Counted from the stretch's first letter, positions 1 to 5,538 are shown. The stretch: 5,538 bases of DNA from Arenicella sp. (GCA_023299895.1 JALZWI010000087.1:1-5538); one strand, 5' to 3'. Made by a program: numbers and translations. The notes: a model not told the origin generated them from the sequence alone.

Positions 1-7
1 TTCCGAT

Positions 8-691
8 TTAAAAAGCGCCGCGTTGATTTACATGATCCAAAATGCGCGCAACAACTTCTTCAATTGATAACTCAGAAGTATCGAGTACTAATGCATCGTC
101 CGCCGCCTTTAAGGGCGAGGCTTTGCGACTCGAATCTCGGACATCACGCGCCTGAATCGACTCTAACAGGCGCGCGAGATTAACATCGAAGCCCTTGGAT
201 TTCAACTGATCGAAACGTCTTTGCGCTCTTATTTCAGCACTGGCGGTCAAAAACACCTTAAAAGGTGCATCTGGAAACACAACTGTGCCCATATCTCGAC
301 CATCTGCGACCAATCCGGGTGCTTTTTGACTGCGTCTTTGTAGGTTTAGCAATGAGGCTCTAACTTCGCTGATTGGTGCAATCTTACTGGCAATTTCACC
401 AATTTCTTCGGTTCTTAGCTGCTCAGTAACGTACTCTCCGTTGACTTCTATTTGTGCGACATCATTGAGGCGCACATGACAAACTAATTCCAGCTCATCG
501 GCCAACTTGGTAAGTTGACTGGTATCATCCAACGGCATATTTTGTCGCTGAGCCACCCATGCCAAGCTGCGGTATATTGCGCCACTGTCTAAATAATGCC
601 AACCAAATTTAGCAGCACAAATTTGACCTATCGTACCCTTACCAGAACCACTTGGGCCATCCAAGGCTAAAACTGGGATTGCTTGTGTCAT
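8..691 (-). CDS. cmk: Cytidylate (CMP/dCMP) kinase
   Basis: This cytoplasmic enzyme transfers phosphate from ATP to CMP or dCMP, recycling pyrimidine nucleotides from RNA and lipid turnover. The 227-residue protein has the usual bacterial length. The P-loop GPSGSGKGT is at residues 12-20. LDSGAIYR (34-41) supplies Ser36 and Arg41 of the CMP site, ADGRDMGTVVFP (129-140) contains the CMP-binding Asp133, and RDVRDSSR (182-189) is the arginine-rich lid and catalytic segment. The start is an ATG at 689-691, nine bases after the aroA stop, with an in-frame TAG 9 bases before it, so no longer form exists without readthrough. No Shine-Dalgarno sequence is seen at a normal distance, which suggests translation coupled to aroA. 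Position last after aroA is the classic gammaproteobacterial order, in which rpsA follows; only seven bases remain after the stop, so this cannot be confirmed here. Identification is secure. Confidence 0.98.
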   Translation of the reverse strand: MTQAIPVLALDGPSGSGKGTIGQICAAKFGWHYLDSGAIYRSLAWVAQRQNMPLDDTSQLTKLADELELVCHVRLNDVAQIEVNGEYVTEQLRTEEIGEIASKIAPISEVRASLLNLQRRSQKAPGLVADGRDMGTVVFPDAPFKVFLTASAEIRAQRRFDQLKSKGFDVNLARLLESIQARDVRDSSRKASPLKAADDALVLDTSELSIEEVVARILDHVNQRGAF

Positions 692-700
692 TATGGTTTG

Positions 701-2023
701 CTAACTCTTAACCGTCATGCCGGCGGTATTAGCCAGCTCAACAAAATTTGGAAATGAGGTCGCTACATTATCGCACTCATCAATCACAATGCCATTCTGA
801 GATACTGTACCAGCGACAGTAAAAGACATGGCGATGCGGTGGTCATGATGACTATTGACTTTACCTCCTAGAATTACCCCTCCGGTCACTGACATCCCGT
901 CTTTTCGCTCTTCAACTTCGATACCAACGGCACGTAAGCCCTCCACCATTGCGGAAATACGATCACTCTCTTTATGTCTTAGCTCTTCTGCACCAGAGAT
1001 AACCGTTACGCCCTCAGCACAGGCAGCGGCAACACAAATAATAGGGAACTCATCGATCGCCAGTGGCACTAAACTAGGATCGATCTGTGCGCCTTTTAGT
1101 CCGACATAGCTAACTTTAATATCTGCAACAGGCTCTCCGCCAACTGCCCGCGGGTTATGTAGCTCAATGCTCGCACCCATCGCTTTGAGTATATCGATGA
1201 TACCTGTGCGTGTTGGGTTAACGCAGACATGCTCGAGAATTAATTCTGAACCTGGCACGACAGAGGCCGCAACCATAAAAAATGCAGCAGAAGATATATC
1301 CGCCGGAATATCAATATCGCTCGCGAGCAACTCACCACCACCGCTTAAGCGAATGGTACTCGCTTGTTCAGTTAATTTTTCTGTTTGGCATTCGTAACCA
1401 TAAGCTCGCAGCATACGCTCGGTATGATCACGCGTTGGTGCTGGTTCGGTGACACTGGTTTCACCATCAGCATATAAACCGGCTAACAACACAGCTGATT
1501 TAATTTGAGCACTGGCCATTGGCAATTTGTAATCAATCGGTTGTAATTTTTCAACACCGCGAATATGGATTGGCGGACAACCATTGTCGTCAGTCGCACA
1601 GCGAGCTCCCATTGCTGTTAACGGCACGGTGACTCGGCGCATCGGCCGGCCAGACAATGATTCATCACCGACTAATTTTGAAGAAAATGTTTGGGCGGCT
1701 AAAATACCACTCATAAGACGCATCGCAGTACCTGAGTTCCCCATATCAAGATCATTTTCAGGTGCCTGTAGACCACGCATGCCGACGCCAGTAATTGTCA
1801 ATGTGCCATTAGTTGGCCCTTGAGCATCAACACCCATTGCACGAAAAGCACGTAAAGTTGCTAATACATCCTCACCTTCCAACAAACCCGTAATGCGACT
1901 AACCCCTTTTGCTAATGATGAAAACATCACCGCTCGGTGCGACATAGATTTGTCACCTGGGACGCGTACAGAGCCAGTTAAGGGTTGGCTAACTTTGGTC
2001 GAATTAAATATAAGTGATGACAT
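701..2023 (-). CDS. aroA: EPSP synthase (3-phosphoshikimate 1-carboxyvinyltransferase), class II
   Basis: This enzyme joins phosphoenolpyruvate to shikimate-3-phosphate to give EPSP, the step before chorismate synthase, and so feeds both PheA and TyrA encoded just upstream. The 440 residues cover both domains of the fold. Visible motifs are GDKS (23-26, with catalytic Lys25), GNSGTAMR (95-102), GRPMRR (125-130), SAQIK (171-175), RDHTE (198-202), NPTR (269-272), IDEFP (323-327, Asp324), RHKESDR (349-355) and HDHRIAMS (393-400). The four motifs used to define class II (GDKx, SAQxK, RxHxE, NxTR) are all present, as is the C-terminal ATSFPNF, which class I enzymes replace with a KTFPDY-type motif. 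The ATG start is fixed by an in-frame TGA at 2036-2038; there is no clear ribosome binding site. In Pseudomonas the homologue is fused to TyrA; here the two are separate but in the same frame. The stop is TAG. Confidence 0.98.
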   Translation of the reverse strand: MSSLIFNSTKVSQPLTGSVRVPGDKSMSHRAVMFSSLAKGVSRITGLLEGEDVLATLRAFRAMGVDAQGPTNGTLTITGVGMRGLQAPENDLDMGNSGTAMRLMSGILAAQTFSSKLVGDESLSGRPMRRVTVPLTAMGARCATDDNGCPPIHIRGVEKLQPIDYKLPMASAQIKSAVLLAGLYADGETSVTEPAPTRDHTERMLRAYGYECQTEKLTEQASTIRLSGGGELLASDIDIPADISSAAFFMVAASVVPGSELILEHVCVNPTRTGIIDILKAMGASIELHNPRAVGGEPVADIKVSYVGLKGAQIDPSLVPLAIDEFPIICVAAACAEGVTVISGAEELRHKESDRISAMVEGLRAVGIEVEERKDGMSVTGGVILGGKVNSHHDHRIAMSFTVAGTVSQNGIVIDECDNVATSFPNFVELANTAGMTVKS

Positions 2024-2025
2024 AT

Positions 2026-2103
2026 AATCTGTTGTTCAAAAATCTATTGGTCGAATAATCTACTGTTCAAAAGCTACTTATTTGTCTAGCAACTTATTTG
2101 TAT
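2026..2103. repeat. Degenerate 15-16 bp tandem repeat across the tyrA end and tyrA–aroA gap
   Basis: On the plus strand three units follow each other: aatctgttgttcaaa (2026-2040), aatctattggtcgaa (2041-2055) and, after one extra base, aatctactgttcaaa (2057-2071). Pairs of units agree at 12 or 13 of 15 positions. They are followed by a second pair with a 16-base period, agctacttatttgtct (2072-2087) and agcaacttatttgtat (2088-2103), which agree at 14 of 16. The second pair covers the last codons and the TAA stop of tyrA. No hairpin or terminator-like structure is apparent. The repeat is directly visible; its function is unknown, and it may simply be slippage or duplication debris in unconstrained DNA. 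Confidence 0.75.
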
Positions 2104-2983
2104 TATTTTTGTTTGTATCATTTTTTTTATCAAGGCCATTGTTACGCGCAGTTTTAGCCGCATCAAAATAATCATAAACACCCTGTTGATCAGATGCTGC
2201 CACATGGTCACGTATTTCACCAAGGTGCTCTCTAAAACCATCCAGTGCTAATAACACTTGCTCACGGTTTGTAATACAGATATCTCTCCACATACGCGCA
2301 TCACTTGATGCGATTCTAGTAAAGTCATAAAAACCAGCCGCAGCCATATCAAATAAACATTCACGATCATCTTGTTGATTCAAATAATTAACTAGCGAGA
2401 AAGCAATTACATGGGGTAAATGACTGGTTTTAGCAAAAATTGCATCATGCTCTGTTAAACTCATTGTCACTACATTAGCACCAACTGCTGTCCATAGCTG
2501 CTTAATTAATACGACATAAGCAGCATTAACTTCTGTAGTCTCAGCGATAACAAGATGTTTATTTTTAAATAGATCGAGCTTAGATGCTTGCACTCCAGAC
2601 TGCTCACCACCTGCAATCGGATGTGCCAATACAAACTGTGCTAAGCGCCCAGGACAACGGCTCTTTAGTTGCTGATATAAATCGTTTTTGACACTTCCGA
2701 CATCAGTAATAATGGTGTCGTCAGAAATTAACGAATTAACTTTCTCAAGCAATGGCAACATTGCCTGCATCGGTATGGCAAAAACGATTAAATCTGCATC
2801 GAGAACGGCTTCTTCAATTGGTTGCACTGAATCAACAATATTAGCATCTAATGCTTGCTTAGCTGTATTGCTCGACTGACAAACGCCCACAATAGTCTTG
2901 CATAGCTGATGCTTAGCCAAGTCTCGAGCTAATGATCCACCCAGCAAGCCAATACCAACAATTGTTACTTTATTGAATTTCAA
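2078..2983 (-). CDS. tyrA: Prephenate dehydrogenase, monofunctional
   Basis: TyrA oxidatively decarboxylates prephenate (or arogenate) to the tyrosine precursor, using NAD or NADP. The 301-residue protein starts directly with a Rossmann dinucleotide fold, GIGLLGGSLA at 10-19. It continues with DVGSVK (94-99), HPIAGGEQSGV (121-131) and TSHLPH (186-191), which hold the active-site Ser and His residues, then the helical dimerisation domain with AGFYDFTRIASSDARMW (215-231) and Asn239-Arg240. No chorismate mutase domain (as in E. coli), ACT domain or AroA fusion (as in Pseudomonas) is present. The start codon is TTG at 2981-2983: an in-frame TAA at 2996-2998 leaves only this or a rare ATT, and the Rossmann fold begins at residue 5. 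No Shine-Dalgarno sequence is visible. The last 16 residues are Asn/Lys-rich low complexity outside the fold, encoded over a run of eight A and a short tandem repeat. Coenzyme preference and prephenate versus arogenate use cannot be read from the sequence. Confidence 0.96.
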   Translation of the reverse strand: MKFNKVTIVGIGLLGGSLARDLAKHQLCKTIVGVCQSSNTAKQALDANIVDSVQPIEEAVLDADLIVFAIPMQAMLPLLEKVNSLISDDTIITDVGSVKNDLYQQLKSRCPGRLAQFVLAHPIAGGEQSGVQASKLDLFKNKHLVIAETTEVNAAYVVLIKQLWTAVGANVVTMSLTEHDAIFAKTSHLPHVIAFSLVNYLNQQDDRECLFDMAAAGFYDFTRIASSDARMWRDICITNREQVLLALDGFREHLGEIRDHVAASDQQGVYDYFDAAKTARNNGLDKKNDTNKNNTNKLLDK

Positions 2984-2989
2984 ATTAAT

Positions 2990-3040
2990 TTGTCGTTAGA
3001 AAATACTTTCATCGGAGATGCTTTCGTTAGAAATAAATAC
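2990..3040. repeat. Degenerate short tandem repeat in the pheA–tyrA gap
   Basis: The ten bases tcgttagaaa would read identically at 3024-3033 and, with one offset in the first base run, at 2993-3002 (cgttagaaa is exact at 3025-3033 and 2994-3002 within the reading tcgttaga). On the coding strand the longer matches are GTATTTATTTCTAACGA (3040 down to 3024) and GTATTTTCTAACGA (3006 down to 2993), about 31 bases apart and differing by a three-base insertion. A poorer middle copy, around 3004-3018, splits this into steps of 15 and 16 bases. This gap of 76 bases is where related operons carry a hisC-type gene; no coding remnant is recognisable in it, and no promoter or terminator is convincing. 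Confidence 0.55.
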
Positions 3041-3059
3041 GTATGTAAATAGTCGCTTA

Positions 3060-4208
3060 CTACAAAACGCCAATTGGATAAGAGCCTATCAATTTATAAA
3101 AAGCAGAGTGCTTTTCTAGCTCTTGCAAAGCAAGGCTGACATTTTCATCGTCGACATGGCCAATCAAATCAATAAAAAAAACATAATCCCAATTAGTTTG
3201 TTTTGACGGCCGCGATTCTATCCGACTCATATCAACACCATTATCGTACAAAGGTTTTAGTAGCTCAAATAAAGAACCAACTCTATTCTGAGTAGAGACC
3301 ATAATGGTCGTTTTATCCAAGCCACTGCTGGCATAACTGCTATTGCCAATAATCAAAAAACGGGTTGTGTTGTTATGTTCGTCTTCGATGCTGGATGCCA
3401 ACACTTGAATACCATACAAACGTGACGCAATATCGCCCGCAATGGCCGCCGTGTCATTACTCTTAGAGGCAATGATCGCCGCTTCGGCATTACTACTGGC
3501 GCTCAACTGCTCTGCTTCTGGTAAATAGCGCTCTAGCCAACTCCGACACTGTGCCAATGCTTGCGGATGCGCATAGACTTTTTTCACAGCAGTTAAGCCA
3601 TCTGCGTTACTTAGTAGTTGATGATTAATCGGTAACTGTACTTCGCCACAGACTTTTAAATCTGACCGGGCAAAACAGTCTAAAGTACTGCTAATCACAC
3701 CTTCAGTTGAATTTTCTACTGGCACGACACCAAAATGCGCCTTACCTTGTTCAACAACACGAAATACATCAGCAATCGTTTTTACATCTAGGTTGCGCAC
3801 AGCTTGGCCAAAATGCTTCACTACGGCTGCTTGCGTATACGTGCCTTCAGGGCCAAGATAAGCAATAGTCATAGGCATTTCAGCTGCGAGTGAAATGGAC
3901 ATTATTTCGCGCATAAGGCGAACCATTTCATCGTCTGAAACCAAACCGTCTAACTCCTCACGCAAAGCCTCATTACGCTCACGCACACGACGTAAAACTT
4001 GTGCTTCTCGCTCAGGCCGGTAAAAAGATGCATTGCTATCTGTTGCCAATTTAGCCTTGGCTATATCAGCGGCAACATTGACACGATCTTGAATTAAACG
4101 CTGAATTTGCTGATCACAAGTGTCAATTTGCTTGCGCAAAGCAACTAATTCATCACTGTCTTTTACAACAGGGTCAATTAAATCTGGTTGGGCAGGCTTG
4201 TCGCTCAT
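3060..4208 (-). CDS. pheA: P-protein: chorismate mutase / prephenate dehydratase
   Basis: This bifunctional enzyme converts chorismate to prephenate and then to phenylpyruvate, the committed route to phenylalanine. In its 382 residues, an AroQ-type helical chorismate mutase spans about 19-110 (Arg25, Arg42, Lys53 and YRPERE at 63-68). The prephenate dehydratase spans about 112-290, with LGPEGTYTQAA (118-128), VPVENSTEG (162-170), YAHPQALAQC (212-221) and TRF (282-284, with the expected catalytic Thr). An ACT domain follows from about 300, with NRVGSLFELL (308-317) and the ESRP motif (331-334) that binds phenylalanine in the family, so feedback inhibition by Phe is expected. The first 17 residues are a short polar extension before the mutase. 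The ATG is the only possible start because an in-frame TAA sits at 4221-4223. It lies 20 bases after the serA stop with no Shine-Dalgarno sequence, suggesting coupling to serA. The sequence type (YRPERE, not the E. coli DIDRE form) resembles Pseudomonas P-proteins. Confidence 0.97.
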   Translation of the reverse strand: MSDKPAQPDLIDPVVKDSDELVALRKQIDTCDQQIQRLIQDRVNVAADIAKAKLATDSNASFYRPEREAQVLRRVRERNEALREELDGLVSDDEMVRLMREIMSISLAAEMPMTIAYLGPEGTYTQAAVVKHFGQAVRNLDVKTIADVFRVVEQGKAHFGVVPVENSTEGVISSTLDCFARSDLKVCGEVQLPINHQLLSNADGLTAVKKVYAHPQALAQCRSWLERYLPEAEQLSASSNAEAAIIASKSNDTAAIAGDIASRLYGIQVLASSIEDEHNNTTRFLIIGNSSYASSGLDKTTIMVSTQNRVGSLFELLKPLYDNGVDMSRIESRPSKQTNWDYVFFIDLIGHVDDENVSLALQELEKHSAFYKLIGSYPIGVL

Positions 4209-4228
4209 AGAGTGAAAAGATTAATGAT

Positions 4229-5392
4229 CTAGATAATTCGTGCGATCATAATACCATCAAGTTGTTTGATGGTATTGACCACTGACGAAGGAATTTCACT
4301 ATCAACATCAACAATTGTATAGGCAATATCACCTCGTGACTGGTTGATCATGTCATGTATATTTAAATTTGCTTCAGCCATGATAGTCGAAATTTGCCCA
4401 ACCATATTTGGCACATTAGCATTACAAATCACGATTCGATAATCACTGCCACGCGGCATACTTACATTTGGAAAGTTTACCGAGTTAATGATATTACCTG
4501 ACTCCATGTACTCTCTGATTTGTTCAGCAACCATAATGGCGCAATTATCTTCAGCCTCAGCCGTAGAAGCGCCTAGATGTGGCAATCCGATTACTTTGGC
4601 TGATTTTTTGGTTAGGTTATTTGGGAAGTCCGTGACGTAACAACCAAGCTTACTCGCATCCAGTGCTGCGCAAACCGCTTCATCGTTAATGATTCCACCA
4701 CGCGCTAAATTGATTACCACCGCATCAGAATGCATTTTACCAACATTTTCGGCATTTATTAGATCACGAGTTGCATCAATTAACGGCACATGTACAGTCA
4801 AAAAATCAACCTTGGGTAAGATTTCATCAACACTGTTGGCACGTTCTATTTTAGCAGATAACTGCCACGCACCATCGACCGTTAAGCCTGGGTCAAAACC
4901 AATAACATTCATGCCTAGGTCAACACAGGTATTGGCAACCATACGACCGATAGCACCTAAGCCTATAACACCGATGGTTTTACCTGGAAGTTCATAGCCT
5001 GCAAATTTTTTCTTGCCCGCTTCAACCATTTTAGACAATTCAGCGTCATCGCCTACCAGCTCCTTAGTATATTGAGCCGCCTGACTTAAATTACGTGCAG
5101 CCAGAAATAAACTCCCTAGCAATAGCTCTTTAACAGCATTCGCATTTGCACCAGGTGCATTAAAAACTGGAATACCTGCGGTACTCATTTTATCCAATGG
5201 AATGTTATTCACGCCCGCACCAGCTCGACCAATGGCCTTGACGGTTGAAGGTACTTCCATATCGTGCATTTTATAAGAACGCAAAATAATCGCATCAGGT
5301 GACGCTTCGTCATCCGATACTTGATATTTATCAGCAGGTAACTTGGCTAAACCAAGTGGCGAAATATTGTTTAAAGTAAGAATTTTATACAT
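4229..5392 (-). CDS. serA: D-3-phosphoglycerate dehydrogenase, short form with ACT domain
   Basis: SerA oxidises 3-phosphoglycerate to 3-phosphohydroxypyruvate with NAD, the first step of serine synthesis; its product is the substrate of SerC, encoded just upstream. The 387 residues show the D-2-hydroxyacid dehydrogenase layout: a split substrate domain with RAGAGVNNIP (56-65) and PGANANAVKEL (80-90), a Rossmann domain with GLGAIG (144-149), catalytic Arg231 in NLARGG, and catalytic His272 in PHLGAST. A C-terminal ACT domain starts at about 318; Asn326 and Asn344 line up with serine-binding Asn residues of E. coli SerA, so serine inhibition is plausible. The RAGAGVNN/PGANANAVKEL wording is the short type common in Firmicutes next to serC, unlike the E. 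coli enzyme. The segment DFPNN (255-259) has Asn where the family's catalytic Glu is expected. The ATG has a weak GGAA seven bases upstream. Another hydroxyacid dehydrogenase is possible, but the serC neighbour argues for SerA. Confidence 0.93.
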   Translation of the reverse strand: MYKILTLNNISPLGLAKLPADKYQVSDDEASPDAIILRSYKMHDMEVPSTVKAIGRAGAGVNNIPLDKMSTAGIPVFNAPGANANAVKELLLGSLFLAARNLSQAAQYTKELVGDDAELSKMVEAGKKKFAGYELPGKTIGVIGLGAIGRMVANTCVDLGMNVIGFDPGLTVDGAWQLSAKIERANSVDEILPKVDFLTVHVPLIDATRDLINAENVGKMHSDAVVINLARGGIINDEAVCAALDASKLGCYVTDFPNNLTKKSAKVIGLPHLGASTAEAEDNCAIMVAEQIREYMESGNIINSVNFPNVSMPRGSDYRIVICNANVPNMVGQISTIMAEANLNIHDMINQSRGDIAYTIVDVDSEIPSSVVNTIKQLDGIMIARII

Positions 5393-5399
5393 TCTGTAT

Positions 5400-5403
5400 T
5401 TCC
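5400..5403 (-). promoter_or_regulatory. Weak ribosome binding site of serA
   Basis: GGAA on the coding strand ends seven bases before the serA ATG. It is a minimal Shine-Dalgarno match, yet the best one among the five complete genes; pheA, tyrA, aroA and cmk show no purine-rich match at the usual distance. Confidence 0.4.
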
Positions 5404-5419
5404 AATTAATTTATTCAGT

Positions 5420-5444
5420 TTAGTTCTGCAGCTTGTTAGTTCTG
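5420..5444. repeat. 16-bp-period direct repeat over the serC stop codon
   Basis: The nine bases CAGAACTAA on the coding strand occur at 5436-5444, where they encode the last two residues and the stop of serC, and again exactly at 5420-5428. The period of 16 bases shifts the second copy out of the serC frame. The remaining 43-base gap to serA is AT-rich, with no hairpin or clear promoter. A nine-base match is short and could be chance, but it shares its period with the repeats in the other gaps. Confidence 0.45.
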
Positions 5445-5538
5445 ATTTTTGAAAGATTGCATAAATTCGATCAAGGCATCGATGCCATCAATACTCATAG
5501 CATTGTAAATACTTGCTCTCATACCACCGACCGAACGA
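5436..5538 (-). CDS. serC: Phosphoserine aminotransferase, C-terminal fragment (runs off the window)
   Basis: Only the last 33 codons and the stop (TAA at 5436-5438) lie in the window; the gene continues to the right of 5538. The visible peptide contains [14 protein letters not shown] followed by [13 protein letters not shown]. This is the strongly conserved end of SerC, where the [10 protein letters not shown] segment forms part of the substrate site. SerC is a PLP enzyme that converts 3-phosphohydroxypyruvate and glutamate to phosphoserine, the step after SerA, and it also serves pyridoxal phosphate synthesis in many gammaproteobacteria. It sits 43 bases upstream of serA in the same orientation, so the two consecutive serine steps are probably co-transcribed. 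The incomplete state is due to the window edge, not gene decay. The last codons and the stop lie in a short 16-bp-period duplication. Confidence 0.96.
   Translation of the reverse strand, partial: RSVGGMRASIYNAMSIDGIDALIEFMQSFKNQN

Noticed and set aside
1..7. Start of a terminator or of rpsA after cmk
   Set aside because: Only seven bases are available, which is too little to support any call.
855..1823. Plus-strand open frames opposite aroA (also 2688-2879 and 4689-4997)
   Set aside because: They lie entirely antisense to well-conserved genes, their translations are low in recognisable motifs, and they have no convincing start signals; they are shadows of the real coding strand.
2023..2028. 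Perfect TATAAT on the plus strand at the aroA start
   Set aside because: There is no −35-like hexamer at 16-19 bases upstream, the direction would be antisense to the operon, and such hexamers are common in AT-rich DNA.
2041..2070. Possible minus-strand promoter TTGAAC with TAGATT 18 bases later in the tyrA–aroA gap
   Set aside because: Each hexamer matches the sigma-70 consensus at only four of six positions, and both arise from the tandem repeat units; too weak to annotate.
3037..3044. Palindrome ATACGTAT in the pheA–tyrA gap as an operator or hairpin
   Set aside because: The symmetry stops after eight bases, and a perfect palindrome of this size without a loop neither forms a terminator nor matches an operator I recognise.
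2984..3059. Remnant of a deleted hisC gene in the pheA–tyrA gap
   Set aside because: Reading the gap in all frames gives only short, stop-rich peptides with no aminotransferase motif.

Overview
The window is a tightly packed run of six genes on the minus strand, reading from right to left: the 3' end of serC, then serA, pheA, tyrA, aroA and cmk. It looks chromosomal and gammaproteobacterial. The backbone serC–pheA–tyrA–aroA–cmk matches the mixed-function amino-acid 'supraoperon' known from Pseudomonas and relatives, which normally continues into rpsA; rpsA would lie just left of position 1. The DNA leans AT-rich by eye and the gaps between genes are strongly AT-rich. I would not name a genus from this.

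Layout, in transcription order. serC tail (5436-5538) and serA (4229-5392) supply two consecutive steps of serine synthesis. pheA (3060-4208) is a chorismate mutase–prephenate dehydratase with a C-terminal ACT domain, leading to phenylalanine. tyrA (2078-2983) is a stand-alone prephenate dehydrogenase leading to tyrosine. aroA (701-2023) is EPSP synthase, upstream in the shikimate pathway, and carries all four class II motifs. cmk (8-691) is CMP/dCMP kinase. All six proteins keep their family's main motifs, and none of the five complete genes is truncated or frameshifted. I see no RNA gene, mobile element, CRISPR array, convincing promoter or intrinsic terminator, so the whole window is probably read as one transcript from a promoter to the right of 5538. 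No gap exceeds 76 bases.

There is no sign of an exotic new system. The points worth a second look are: a short, Firmicutes-like serA inserted between serC and pheA while the hisC-type aminotransferase expected between pheA and tyrA is missing; aroA and cmk lying in one frame with a single TAG and three codons between them; tyrA and aroA also in one frame, separated by 57 bases that hold three different in-frame stops and a degenerate 15-16 bp tandem repeat; similar 15-16 bp periodic repeats in two other gaps, twice overlapping the stop codon of the preceding gene; weak or absent Shine-Dalgarno sequences throughout, with a TTG start for tyrA; and Asn in place of the usual catalytic Glu in SerA.
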